Shown piece by piece: positions 1-8,704 of a DNA stretch of 34,669 bases. The notes below the pieces were generated by a model that saw only the letters and a program-made list of their open reading frames with translations, was not told the origin of the DNA and searched no databases. Source of the DNA: an uncultured Hyphomicrobiales bacterium (lineage in GTDB: Bacteria; Pseudomonadota; Alphaproteobacteria; Rhizobiales; Beijerinckiaceae); NCBI GenBank assembly GCA_903932535.1, contig CAIZGR010000065.1:1-34669 (forward strand). Direction: 5' to 3'. The number at the start of each line of letters is the position of its first letter. Positions within the stretch are counted from its first letter, which is position 1. A program made the position numbers and the translations under genes.

Positions 1-164
1 ACCCTTCGGGCTTCTTTGCCGCGCGGGGCTTTTCGATGCGTGACAATGACATTATCTACGTCGACAACGCGGATGTTGTAGCGGTAACCAAGTTCTTGTC
101 GATCATCCAGTCGGCGGTCAGCGTGCCAACGGCGGCCGCTTCGGTGGTCACGGCGACGAAGTAG
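1..164 (+). CDS. Polysaccharide export protein, Wza/KpsD type, 3' end only
   Basis: Only the last 53 codons are in the window; the reading frame starts at base 3 and ends with TAG at 162-164. The visible residues include FSMRDNDIIYVDNADVV, which matches the usual C-terminal stretch of Wza-type outer-membrane polysaccharide export proteins, where a phrase of the type MRDxDIIYVSNA precedes the last helix. The final residues (FLSIIQSAVSV and on) fit the C-terminal helix that forms the outer-membrane pore in Wza. The family forms the channel through which exopolysaccharide leaves the cell, working with a Wzc-type kinase; such a kinase follows at 919. That gene order supports the call. The 5' part, signal peptide and lipobox lie outside the window. 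Confidence 0.8.
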   Translation, partial: PSGFFAARGFSMRDNDIIYVDNADVVAVTKFLSIIQSAVSVPTAAASVVTATK

Positions 165-322
165 CGTGGTTCGGAGCCGCCGCCAAAGTTCGGTGCGAAT
201 GCCTTGTCTGGGCTACGAGGGTGACGTGTACACAAAATCGTCCTCGGTCCAAGTAGGAATTCAGTAAGGTGTGTTATCATGGCGTCGCGTCGCGCCATAA
301 GGGACGCGTCGCGCGTGCGGAT

Positions 323-330
323 AGGAGGGG
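323..330 (+). promoter_or_regulatory. Strong ribosome binding site of the small secreted protein
   Basis: AGGAGGGG lies six bases before the ATG at 337. It fixes this start over other in-frame candidates and is one of the best Shine-Dalgarno matches in the window. Confidence 0.7.
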
Positions 331-336
331 CCAGTC

Positions 337-846
337 ATGTCTTCGAAATATTCCATCGGCAAGGCCGTTTATGTGCTCGCCGGCTGTCTGGCGCTGGCAT
401 CCGGCGTGAGCTCGACCTCGGCGGCGAACTCCAGCGCGCGTTTGGCGGCGTACCAGTTGTCCGACAGCGTGATCACGGAGTTCAAGAAGAACCCCGAAGC
501 GGTGCTGAAGGGATATGAATCCTCTGCGCTTCTGTTGTCGGATCAAGTCCGGAATCTCATCGTATCCGACTCCGGCACGGCTCCGACGTTGATCGGTCTT
601 TGCGGCCCGCAACCGAACCCTCGGTGCGGCCCCATTGGCGCCGGGATCGCCGAGGCGATTACGCTGATCGCGCCCGACGATCCAAAACTGTCGGCTGACC
701 TTCAGGCTGTTGTTCTCAATTCGAAGAGCAAGGACATGGTGACGGCCTACCTTGCTGTCTTCTCGAACGTGCAGACGACGCAGACGACCCGGATAAGGTT
801 GCCGTCGGGTCAAGTCGTCACGATTCCACTCCCTGTCAGTCCCTGA
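337..846 (+). CDS. Small secreted protein of the exopolysaccharide locus, function unknown
   Basis: This 169-residue protein starts with a clear signal peptide: Lys4 and Lys9, a hydrophobic stretch of about residues 10-23 (VYVLAGCLALASGV), and a likely cleavage site near the Ala-Ala at 29-30. The mature part is small, with two cysteines close together (LCGPQPNPRCGP) that could form a disulfide in the periplasm. I recognise no enzyme domain. It sits between the wza 3' end and the tyrosine kinase gene, with 72 bases to the latter, so a role in polysaccharide export or its control is likely from context only. The start is set by a strong ribosome binding site. Confidence 0.8.
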   Translation: MSSKYSIGKAVYVLAGCLALASGVSSTSAANSSARLAAYQLSDSVITEFKKNPEAVLKGYESSALLLSDQVRNLIVSDSGTAPTLIGLCGPQPNPRCGPIGAGIAEAITLIAPDDPKLSADLQAVVLNSKSKDMVTAYLAVFSNVQTTQTTRIRLPSGQVVTIPLPVSP

Positions 847-918
847 AGCCCGCATTGCGCCCCTCCGGTCGGTTGGTCCGCGGTCGGCAGACCGGGGCGG
901 CCATATTGAGTATAGCAA

Positions 919-3213
919 GTGCAAGAACGTATCGAACCAAGCCAATTGATCGGGCGTACGGACAGTCAAGCCGCCGGCTCGGATTTGCCGATAGAATTTT
1001 CGCGGATTGTCGCCGGCTCACGGCGGCAGTCCAGGATCATCCTGGCGTGCGCGGTGGTTGGCGTCGTCTTCGGCTTCGTGGCGAACGCAACGGCTGTTCC
1101 CGAGTACACGGCGACCGCAAATCTTCTGATCGACAGTCAGAAAGACAGCAATTCGTTGACCGCCTCGATCGCCGAACTCACTTTCGACACCGGCGCGATC
1201 GACAGCCAAGTCGAGATCATCAAATCCGAGAAAATCGCACGGCAGGTCATCGACGCCCTCAAGCTCACCGAAGATCAGGGCTTCATGGGTTTTCACGGCT
1301 CGTTGTGGGCGAGGAGTCTGAATGCGTTGCGGCTGGCGTTGAACGTTTCCCGCTGGTCGGGAAAGTCGGCGGCCGCCGATGACGCCGATGTGAGCGCCAC
1401 GCGGACCGCGATCGATCGCCTCAGGGACAACTTGGCGGTGAGACGGGTCGCTCGCACGTATGTGTTGTCGATCCAGTATACTTCGCCAAACCGCGAGCTC
1501 GCGGCGAAGATCGCAAACGCATTCGCGGACGCTTATCTGACCGAACAGCTCGACGCGAAATTCGAGGCCACGCGCCGCGCCGCCGACTGGCTCGAGAAGC
1601 GCATTTCCGAACTGAAGGAACAGGCGTTGGAGTCGGACTCGTCCGTTCAGCGCTTCAAGGCGGAACACGGGATCGTCGTCACCGGCGGCGTCAGGCCCGG
1701 CCTCATCTCCGACCAGCAGATCTCGCAAGTCAACGAAGAGATGGTGTCGGCGCGAGCGGACACGGCGCGGGCGCAGGCGCGTTATGCGCAAATCGAGGAT
1801 CTCCTGAAAAGCGGCCGAACCGGAGCGGCAGTGCCGGACTCTCTGGCCAATCCTGTGATCAACGAGCTGCGCACCAAGTATCTCTCCGCGTCGAAAACGG
1901 AGACGCAACTGGAGAGCAAGCTCGGGCCCGACCACATGCAAGTGTTGGCGTTGAAGCGGGAAATGGACGAATACGACCGTCTTATCCACGACGAGCTGCA
2001 GCGGATTGCGGAAAGCTATCGCAGCGAGGCTGAAGTCGCCAGCACCAAGGAGCAATCCCTTGCGCTGTCGATGAACGGACTGGTAGGACAGTCGGCGATT
2101 ACCAACCAAACGCTGGTCCAACTGAGAGAGCTCGAACGCGAGGCCGACACCTACCGGTCGCTTTATCAGACGTTCATGCAGCGTTACCAGGAAGCCATTC
2201 AGCAACAGTCGTTTCCGGTCACCGAGGCGCGGGTCATTACCGGCGCGGCTCCCCCGCGCGTTCCGAGCGCGCCCAATCGTGCCGCCAATCTAGGCCTTTC
2301 CTTGCTCGGCGGATTGCTGGTCGGCGCGAGCCTCGGCGCCATGCGCGAGCATCAGGATCGCGTTTTTCGCATTCTCTCTCACGCGCGCGACGATCTCGGA
2401 TTGGAACTGCTCGGTTCGCTTCCGATCGTGCCGAAGGCCTCTGTCGCGGCGCCGAATGCCGGGGACGCCGATCCGAAACGGCTGCGAACCACGGACCCCA
2501 TTCAGCGCTATGCGATAGACAATCCCTTCTCGAGTTTCGCAGAGACGTTGCGTTGCGCGAAAGTTTCGTTGGATCTCGCCATCGGCCAGCGTCGTCCGAA
2601 GATCGTAGGCATAATCTCCACTTTGCCGAACGAAGGCAAGTCGACGGTCGCGAAGAACTTCGCTTCGCTGCTGGCCCATCTCGGCGCCTCGACCCTGCTG
2701 ATCGATGCAGACCTTCGCAACATGGGACTGACCAAGGCCGTCGCCCGACACGCCAAAGAGGGGATCATCGAAGCGCTGAAAGCGGAGCGGCCGCTCGCAG
2801 ACTATTTGCTTCACGAGCCGGAATCCGGCCTTTCCGTGCTGCCGGCCGTGATACGGCGCAACGTGCCGCACTCGAGCGAGGTCATTTCATCGGCCGCGAT
2901 GCGCGGGCTGATCGAGAAAGCCGGGGCTGACCACGACTATATCGTTTTGGATTTGCCGCCGCTCGGCCCCGTGGTCGACGTGAGAGCGGCGGCGTCGCTG
3001 ATTGACGCGTTTATATTTGTCGTGGAATGGGGGCGCACGCCGCGCGCCCTTGCTCAGGCCGAGTTGACCACGGATCCGGCTGTTCTTCAAAAGTGCGTTG
3101 GTGTCATTTATAATAAAGTCAACCTCAAGCGCGTTAAACTTTACGAGGATTATGGTTCGAAGGATTATTATTACGGGCGTTACACGAAATATTACAATTC
3201 CGAAAGCGTCTAA
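919..3213 (+). CDS. Wzc-type exopolysaccharide chain-length regulator and tyrosine autokinase (BY-kinase)
   Basis: A 764-residue inner-membrane protein that controls polymer length and export and phosphorylates its own tyrosines. A Wzz domain begins near residue 25, with transmembrane segments at about 41-58 and 455-474. The long coiled-coil periplasmic part between them (about 200-430) is typical of PCP-2a co-polymerases. The cytoplasmic kinase has Walker A (LPNEGKST, Lys574), Walker A' (LLIDADLR, Asp596 and Asp598) and Walker B (IVLDLPP, Asp678). The last 25 residues carry eight tyrosines, the expected autophosphorylation cluster. Both halves are in one polypeptide, as in proteobacterial Wzc and unlike the split CpsC/CpsD. 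The GTG start at 919 has only a weak ribosome binding site. It probably pairs with the Wza-type pore protein at the left edge. Confidence 0.95.
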   Translation: MQERIEPSQLIGRTDSQAAGSDLPIEFSRIVAGSRRQSRIILACAVVGVVFGFVANATAVPEYTATANLLIDSQKDSNSLTASIAELTFDTGAIDSQVEIIKSEKIARQVIDALKLTEDQGFMGFHGSLWARSLNALRLALNVSRWSGKSAAADDADVSATRTAIDRLRDNLAVRRVARTYVLSIQYTSPNRELAAKIANAFADAYLTEQLDAKFEATRRAADWLEKRISELKEQALESDSSVQRFKAEHGIVVTGGVRPGLISDQQISQVNEEMVSARADTARAQARYAQIEDLLKSGRTGAAVPDSLANPVINELRTKYLSASKTETQLESKLGPDHMQVLALKREMDEYDRLIHDELQRIAESYRSEAEVASTKEQSLALSMNGLVGQSAITNQTLVQLRELEREADTYRSLYQTFMQRYQEAIQQQSFPVTEARVITGAAPPRVPSAPNRAANLGLSLLGGLLVGASLGAMREHQDRVFRILSHARDDLGLELLGSLPIVPKASVAAPNAGDADPKRLRTTDPIQRYAIDNPFSSFAETLRCAKVSLDLAIGQRRPKIVGIISTLPNEGKSTVAKNFASLLAHLGASTLLIDADLRNMGLTKAVARHAKEGIIEALKAERPLADYLLHEPESGLSVLPAVIRRNVPHSSEVISSAAMRGLIEKAGADHDYIVLDLPPLGPVVDVRAAASLIDAFIFVVEWGRTPRALAQAELTTDPAVLQKCVGVIYNKVNLKRVKLYEDYGSKDYYYGRYTKYYNSESV

Positions 3214-3217
3214 CGCC

Positions 3218-3958
3218 ATGCGCCGATCCGGCATGGTGAATCTGAGAGATCACACGGCCGCCACGCTTACCTTCTTGCTGGCGGTTTTTGCAGCGGCTGT
3301 GGGATCGACAAACATCATACGATTTGCGTCCGACTGGGACATCCTCGAATACGCCATCGCGCTCCAAGATGGCGAGGGGGATTCCAATGGAAAGCTCGTC
3401 GCATTCCTCAACGATCGCCGGAGCGGCGCCGCCGCTCAGGGCTGCTCCGATCTCGCGAGCCGGGCCAGGATGGCTATTGCTCAGGCCGGCTTCGAGGCAT
3501 TCCCGCCGGCTGACGCGGACGAGAATAATGGTGACGGGCTTGCGGCGCATGCGATTGCGGCCGCTGCGGCGCGCCTCGCATGCAATCCGCTCGACGGCGC
3601 GGCGTGGCTCCAACTCGCCAAGTTTCGGCTACGCGCCGGCGCTCCGCTCGAGGCTGTCGCCGCCGATCTGAGGATGTCGTATCTGCTTGCTCCGTCCGAG
3701 GATTGGATCGTCGAGGCCAGACTCGATTTCCTCATGTCCCCAGCCGGGTTCGATTTGGCGAAGCTGATGGAAGCCAACTTCAACGGCGATCTTCGAACCT
3801 TTGTCGGTTTTGAGCCGATCTGGTCGATCGCCGGACGTTTCGTCAAGAGCGATTCCAAGGGTCAAGCGGTGCTGCAGCATATGATCGACGTGCAGCCGGA
3901 CGCACGACGAACCGACATTCGGAAAGCGATCGACCGCTTGAAGGGGGGAGGACCGTAA
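3218..3958 (+). CDS. Membrane-anchored protein of the polysaccharide operon, function unknown
   Basis: I take ATG 3218, four bases after the kinase stop; an upstream start at 3098 would overlap the kinase C-terminus by over 100 bases in another frame and is unlikely. The 246-residue product has one N-terminal transmembrane segment at about residues 15-32 (ATLTFLLAVFAAAVGS). A mostly helical, alanine-rich periplasmic part follows, with a stretch (AAWLQLAKFRLRAGAPLEAV) that reads like a TPR-type helix pair. No catalytic motif is seen. It is co-directional and almost contiguous with the kinase, so it may be an accessory factor of the export machine. Function is inferred from position only. Confidence 0.75.
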   Translation: MRRSGMVNLRDHTAATLTFLLAVFAAAVGSTNIIRFASDWDILEYAIALQDGEGDSNGKLVAFLNDRRSGAAAQGCSDLASRARMAIAQAGFEAFPPADADENNGDGLAAHAIAAAAARLACNPLDGAAWLQLAKFRLRAGAPLEAVAADLRMSYLLAPSEDWIVEARLDFLMSPAGFDLAKLMEANFNGDLRTFVGFEPIWSIAGRFVKSDSKGQAVLQHMIDVQPDARRTDIRKAIDRLKGGGP

Positions 3959-3975
3959 GCTTTGATCGTCGCTGT

Positions 3976-4001
3976 CGCGGGGTAGACACCGCGTTTGTTT
4001 T
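3976..4001 (+). terminator. Candidate intrinsic terminator after the kinase operon
   Basis: CGCGG (3976-3980) and CCGCG (3989-3993) can pair around an eight-base loop, followed directly by TTTGTTTT. It lies just after the stop at 3958 and before the convergent methyltransferase gene. The stem is short, hence modest confidence. Confidence 0.5.
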
Positions 4002-4040
4002 CGAAGGCGCGAACCGGCGTGTAAACCCGCAATACTAGGG

Positions 4041-4877
4041 CTACATCGACGCGTGCGTGTCATACCAGCCTGGAAGGCCTCCGCGATAGCCCGTCAACAG
4101 CTTGAATGCGAATTTCGGAATTTTTGCAAACGGACCGATTTTGCTCAATACGCTGTAGTCGCCAAATATGCGATATAGCTGGAATATATCCCGGTATTTT
4201 TTGAGAACTTCCTCATAGCTCATCCAGGGAGACAGCAAATCTTCGCCGAAAGCTCCTGAAGAGTGGTCCTGGAACGCGTAATGGACGGTCCGACCATCTA
4301 TGGTCTTAATCGACCCCGATTGTCGACCGTTGTTGGCCTGTTGTACGGCGCGAAACTTCACGTAACCAAAGTTCCGCAAACTGTCGATCTCCATCTCCAA
4401 CCTAGAGAAATCGTCTTTTTCAGCTTCCATGGAAAAATACCGCGGCAACACATCGAGGCTTCGCATGCTTTCCAAGATTATCTTGTCTTGCCCCTCGATA
4501 TCGACCTTTATAAAATCGGGGACGCCGTATGCCTTATAGGCGTCAGTTATATCGACACGTTTTACCGTAATCCGCTTGTTACTCGAGCCCATCAGCTTGT
4601 TCTTATCTGCCCAATCCTTGTTCGCCGTTCCCCAGACACTGTTTTCATCGACGTAGAAATCTAAACTGTCACCGACCTCCGAAGGGGCGATCGCCCCCTC
4701 GACCACGATGAGCCGTTCCGATTGAATCGCATCACGAAATCGCGTTCTGCACTCGCCGGCAAGACGCGGATTGGCTTCGAACCCGACGACTCTATAACCC
4801 TTCGTCAGATAATAATCGGTGTCCTCGCCCCTATGCAGTCCAATGTCGTACACTAGGTCTGGAATAACAGCGCTCAT
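4041..4877 (-). CDS. FkbM family SAM-dependent methyltransferase
   Basis: The product is 278 residues from the ATG at 4877, chosen because the family fold begins right there. Motif I is VYDIGLHRGEDT (Asp11, Gly13), Glu34 in VVGFEANP is the expected ribose-binding acidic residue, and FIKVDIEGQD (Asp126-Gly129) is the hallmark FkbM motif. Longer starts exist (4928, and up to 5300), but the extra residues look non-coding. FkbM enzymes O-methylate sugars and other hydroxyls, so this one probably methylates a sugar of the polymer. It faces the kinase operon tail to tail. GC is far below the neighbours (24 of 60 in 4141-4200), which points to acquisition by transfer. Confidence 0.88.
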   Translation of the reverse strand: MSAVIPDLVYDIGLHRGEDTDYYLTKGYRVVGFEANPRLAGECRTRFRDAIQSERLIVVEGAIAPSEVGDSLDFYVDENSVWGTANKDWADKNKLMGSSNKRITVKRVDITDAYKAYGVPDFIKVDIEGQDKIILESMRSLDVLPRYFSMEAEKDDFSRLEMEIDSLRNFGYVKFRAVQQANNGRQSGSIKTIDGRTVHYAFQDHSSGAFGEDLLSPWMSYEEVLKKYRDIFQLYRIFGDYSVLSKIGPFAKIPKFAFKLLTGYRGGLPGWYDTHASM

Positions 4878-6108
4878 CTGTCTCGCCTGCTCGCGTGAAT
4901 GACTCCGGCAGCCCCACAGGGCTGACATAGAGCATTTTACAACGGTGTTCAAAGCCTGAGCGGCCGTTCCGAGAACGGTCTTTTCGGGCCGCTTCGGCGA
5001 GAGAAACTTGGATTCCAATCGGTTGTGGAAGCCTGTTTGTGAAGCCTGACGTGGACCCGGCCATCTCGAGGCCGCTTCGCCGGACGATCTGCGCTGCCTC
5101 AGCGGAGAAAGCCGCTTCAAGACGTCGCGTCGCCAAGCGCGAGTACCAGTTGGCGGGCGGAGATCGTCGAAGCTGGCGTCGCGCGTTTTCATGCGGGTAA
5201 CGCGATCGACGTCCGAAAGCCTACGCCATGGACGGAAGCGACGCCGGGACGCCGGCCTATCGGTCGCCTCCGGCCGACGCTGAGGACCGCGACGCCGCAT
5301 TTCCGCCGGCCGATGGTTCGCCGATCCTCTTTCCGATATCGAGCATGAATTTGCGGACGACGCCTCCGGCGCGGAAGGCGGGAGAGGCGAAGGTGATCGC
5401 CATCGGAGACGTCAGGAAACCCGCCGACCGGGTCGGTTCCTGGTCGTGCATGGACGATAGGTCGCGGGACGCTTTCTCTGGTGGGATCAACGCAGATGCG
5501 ACCGGCCAAACGTGGGGATGCGGCCGCGGCCGCCGTCGAGGTTTTCCGCTGCTTCCGCGTCGCGTCCATCATGCTGCTCGCTCAGCGGCCGGTCGATTCG
5601 CGACAAGGACACGGTCGAGACCTCGGCGCCGGCAATGATCGATACGTCGCAAGGATGGTATTTTTTAGGGAGGGCGAGAAAAAGCGTGCGATGACAATTC
5701 CGCATTGCGCGAGACTGTGCCGACGAAGTAGAATACGTTGTAAACGACGACGCGCGTTGCGCGAACCGGCCGGTAGGAATGCGGGAAGGTGCTCCTTGCG
5801 CCGTGCGTTGATCCGACGGGGAGTTCTCAGGCCACGTAGCGGCAACGCGACCTGTCGAGGGCAACAAAGCATATCGGGCAAAAAAAGATCGGCCCGTGGA
5901 CGGCCGATCGGGTCTAGGGCGTTCGTTAGAGTTGGGTAGACATGGATTATGCGCGACGCGTTGGTTAGTGCGACCTGAAGATGACAGTGTATACCTGTGG
6001 AAAATGGCGGCCGGAAGCGTGCTGACGGGCGCGGCCTGAGCCCGGCGCCGGAGCGTATCAGATGGCGTTGACGCGAAGCGGAATGAAGGGTGGAGGGGAG
6101 CAAAGATA
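4878..6108. other. Gene-poor stretch with nested hairpins and possible coding remnants
   Basis: No intact gene with a recognisable product was found in these 1.2 kb. Near 4958-4993 a small hairpin (CCGTTC cga GAACGG) lies between GCGGCC and GGCCGC. From about 5228 to 5510 the plus-strand frame has mostly G or C at third positions. The same signal then moves to another plus frame from about 5510 to 5600, which looks like a frameshifted remnant. Neither piece gives a product I can name. A minus-strand terminator lies at 5880-5909, and the last 20 bases hold the ribosome binding site of the next gene. The stretch may mark an insertion or decay event in the locus. Confidence 0.45.
5880..5909 (-). 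terminator. Intrinsic terminator reading on the minus strand
   Basis: GATCGGCC (5887-5894) and GGCCGATC (5902-5909) form a perfect 8-bp stem with a 7-base loop. On the minus strand the stem is followed by seven T (5886 down to 5880). This is a textbook Rho-independent terminator for leftward transcription. No protein gene ends here on that strand, so a small RNA, an antisense transcript, or insulation of the gap are the options. Confidence 0.7.
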
Positions 6109-7383
6109 GTGGCAAGGATCATGATTTGTGCCATGAATTACGCCCCGGAATTGATTGGCGTCGGACGCGTTACGACGGAAGTGGGTGAACACTTGGCCGC
6201 GTGCGGGCATTCTGTTGTGGTCGTGACGACGCCGCCGCACTACCCGACTTGGAAAGTGGAAGCTCCGTATCGTAACGCGCGCTACTCAGTGGAAGCGCGC
6301 GGCGCCGTCAAGGTCATAAGATGTCCTCTCGCGGTCCATGAGCAGATTGTCGGGATACGCCGACTCATCGCGCCACTGACCTATGCGTTGACTTCGGCTC
6401 CAGTCGTGATCTGGCAATTCCTTACGTGGCGACCGGATGCGGTCCTTTGCATCGAACCGACTTTGCTGTGCGCGCCGGTGGCGTTGATCGGAGCGGCCGT
6501 CTGCGGTTCGGCCACGATCCTTTATGTCCAGGACCTCGAAGTCGATGCCGGTTTCGCCATGGGGCATCTTTCCGAAGTTACATGGTTGCGTAAAATCGCC
6601 CTGGCCTTCGAGAGGTTCGTAATCAGAGGCTTCGATCGGGTCATCACCATTTCGAGCAAGATGGCGGATCGCCTTTTGGGCAAGGGAGTCGCCGAAGACA
6701 AAATTGAAGTGGTGCGAAATTGGGTGGATTTGGACAAAATCTATCCCTTGAAGGGTCCAAGTGTGTATAGAGAAGAACTCGGCTTGAGAGAGGGCTGCAA
6801 AGTCGTGCTCTATTCCGGCAACATTGGGGCGAAACAGGGCGTGAGCCTGATCGTCGAAGCTGCAAGGCGCCTTTCGCATCGCCCTGACATTATCTTTATC
6901 GTCGCCGGTGAGGGGCCGATGAAGGCGGAGCTTCTTGACCGCGCTGCCGAGCTGCAGAATGTCTGGTTCCTGCCGTTTCAGCCGGAGGAGCGGATGTCCG
7001 AGTTTCTCGGATTGGCCGACGTCCATCTGCTCCCGCAAATCGCGGCGGCCGCGGACCTCCTGCTGCCATCCAAGCTCGGCGCGATGTTGGCGAGCGGTCG
7101 GCCAATCGTCGTCGCGGCGGCCGAGGGCACGGAACTGGCGAATTTCGTTGGAAACGCGGCGACGATCGTCCCGCCGGGCGACAGCGCTGCGTTCGCCGGC
7201 GCGATACAAACGATCGTCGATGGAACGTCGGATGCGCGTCGGTCCGTCGAGCTCCGGCTCGGGTTGGCCGGACGCCTCGCGAAAGCCGATCGTCTGATTG
7301 ACATCGAGCGCGTGCTCGCCAAGCATGGCATACAGCCCGATCTGGAGCGGGCGGAGGCCGAGCACGTAACGCTCCCGGCATGA
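6109..7383 (+). CDS. WcaI-like glycosyltransferase (GT4 family)
   Basis: A 424-residue cytoplasmic GT-B enzyme that should add one sugar to the lipid-linked repeat unit. The opening ICAMNYAPELIGVG and the following TTPPHYPTWKV are typical of the WcaI group known from colanic acid loci. The C-terminal half has the nucleotide-sugar domain: VVLYSGNIGAKQGV, FIVAGEGPMKAEL and LLPSKLGAMLASGRPIVV, where the conserved acidic position of many GT4 enzymes is replaced in the way usual for this subgroup. Length is normal for the family. The GTG start at 6109 is fixed by GGAGGGGAG eight bases upstream. It is the first gene of the plus-strand block. The exact donor and acceptor cannot be read from sequence. 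Confidence 0.92.
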   Translation: MARIMICAMNYAPELIGVGRVTTEVGEHLAACGHSVVVVTTPPHYPTWKVEAPYRNARYSVEARGAVKVIRCPLAVHEQIVGIRRLIAPLTYALTSAPVVIWQFLTWRPDAVLCIEPTLLCAPVALIGAAVCGSATILYVQDLEVDAGFAMGHLSEVTWLRKIALAFERFVIRGFDRVITISSKMADRLLGKGVAEDKIEVVRNWVDLDKIYPLKGPSVYREELGLREGCKVVLYSGNIGAKQGVSLIVEAARRLSHRPDIIFIVAGEGPMKAELLDRAAELQNVWFLPFQPEERMSEFLGLADVHLLPQIAAAADLLLPSKLGAMLASGRPIVVAAAEGTELANFVGNAATIVPPGDSAAFAGAIQTIVDGTSDARRSVELRLGLAGRLAKADRLIDIERVLAKHGIQPDLERAEAEHVTLPA

Positions 7384-7417
7384 TTGGCGCAGTTGCGACT
7401 TGCGAACGCGGGTGCTG

Positions 7418-8704
7418 ATGCGGGCGCCGGATAGCGATGTCGATAGGAATGCCCGATTTGGCGTCGTGCATACGATCCTCGGACAATTGGTTGTCGCCGT
7501 TTCGTCGCTTGTGGGCCTGCGGCTTTACACGGAGATGCTTGATCGGAGCGAGTTCGGCGTCGCCATGATGGCGGTGGGGGGCGTGGCGCTGCTGGATGGG
7601 GTCGTCGTCATGGCTCTCAATCAGACGCTGTTGTCCATTTGCGCGGAGATCGACGAACCGGAGCGTCGCCGGCAAGTCTCGGTCGGATTGAGTTTGAGGG
7701 CGTTCGGCGCCGTGGCGGTCTGCCTCGCGCCGCTGGCGGTCGTGATGCCCGTGGCGGGCAGCGAATTTGGGCTCGATGCTTTGATGAGGGCGTCGCCGGC
7801 GCTGGCGTTGGCCTATCTCGGCGAGGAAATCGCGAAGACAAGCATGCTCGCTCCGCTCATCGCGCGGCGAGACTACCGGCGCTCGTCGCTATGGGCCGCG
7901 ACGGAGGCGGTTCTCAGCGGTCTCGGACCCGTGCTTTGCCTCCGCTTCCTGGCGGCGAACACCTTCGGCTTCCTGATCGGATTGCTGGCGGCGCGGGTGG
8001 TGTCCGTCGTGGGATTCCATTTTGCATTCTTCCACGGAAGGTATTTCTCGGACGTGGACCTTGGTGTGGCGGCGCCTTATCTCGACCGCGCGGTGCGTTA
8101 TGCGGTCCCGATGAGCGCGATGGCGCCGCTCGGCTGGGTCGGGGCCTACTTCGACCGTTACGCGATCGGCATGACCACCGGCTTGGCGGGCGCCGGCGAC
8201 TATGCGGCCGTATCCGGTCTCGTCGGGCGGCCATACGGCGTTGTGACGTCTGTTCTAACGAACTACTTTCGGCCGTCGCTGTTTCATGACGGGGCGAAGG
8301 CGTCGCGTCAGTGGCTCCTGGCGGCGGCGGGCGTCGGATTGGCGGGGGCGGCTGCTTTCGCGCTCTTCGGCGACATCGTCGCGCGGCTCGTGCTCGCCCC
8401 CGAATATCGTCTCGGAGCGACGGCGCTGATGGTCATCCTCGCTTTCGCGCAAACCTTTGTGATCTTGACGCATTCGGCGGACAACGCCCTGCTGGCCCTG
8501 GGCGCCGGCGGAGCGCTCCTGCGCACCCAGCTCTGGGTGGTCGTCGCCTCGCTCTCGATCATTCCGGCGTTCGCCTATTTCTACGGTCCCTCCGGCGCTG
8601 CTGTCGGGCGACTGGCCGCCGAAGCCATCAAATTTGCGGCGACGGGCGCGCTGTTGCTCCGTCGAGCGCGCTGGCGGAGCACACCGGAAAGATCGGAGGC
8701 ATGA
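7418..8704 (+). CDS. Wzx-like polysaccharide flippase, multi-pass membrane protein
   Basis: This protein of about 428 residues has around a dozen hydrophobic segments spread along its length, such as VVHTILGQLVVAVSSLVGL near the start and TALMVILAFAQTFVILTH later. That layout, together with charged loops and the context, fits the MOP-superfamily polysaccharide flippases (Wzx), which move the lipid-linked repeat unit across the inner membrane. I chose ATG 7418; TTG 7400 and GTG 7412 are in frame but none has a good ribosome binding site. The stop overlaps the next start by four bases (ATGA at 8701-8704). The family assignment rests on topology and context more than on a motif. Confidence 0.85.
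   Translation: MRAPDSDVDRNARFGVVHTILGQLVVAVSSLVGLRLYTEMLDRSEFGVAMMAVGGVALLDGVVVMALNQTLLSICAEIDEPERRRQVSVGLSLRAFGAVAVCLAPLAVVMPVAGSEFGLDALMRASPALALAYLGEEIAKTSMLAPLIARRDYRRSSLWAATEAVLSGLGPVLCLRFLAANTFGFLIGLLAARVVSVVGFHFAFFHGRYFSDVDLGVAAPYLDRAVRYAVPMSAMAPLGWVGAYFDRYAIGMTTGLAGAGDYAAVSGLVGRPYGVVTSVLTNYFRPSLFHDGAKASRQWLLAAAGVGLAGAAAFALFGDIVARLVLAPEYRLGATALMVILAFAQTFVILTHSADNALLALGAGGALLRTQLWVVVASLSIIPAFAYFYGPSGAAVGRLAAEAIKFAATGALLLRRARWRSTPERSEA

Noticed and set aside
3098..3217. Upstream start for the membrane-anchored protein
   Set aside because: It would overlap the kinase's tyrosine-rich C-terminus, and the hydrophobic anchor fits an N-terminal position only from 3218.
4878..5300. N-terminal extension of the FkbM methyltransferase
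   Set aside because: The extra 141 residues are Arg-rich, lack a domain and differ in base composition from the gene.
5487..6134. 215-residue minus-strand frame in the gap before the WcaI-like gene
   Set aside because: It runs straight through the strong minus-strand terminator at 5880-5909, has low-complexity composition and no family.
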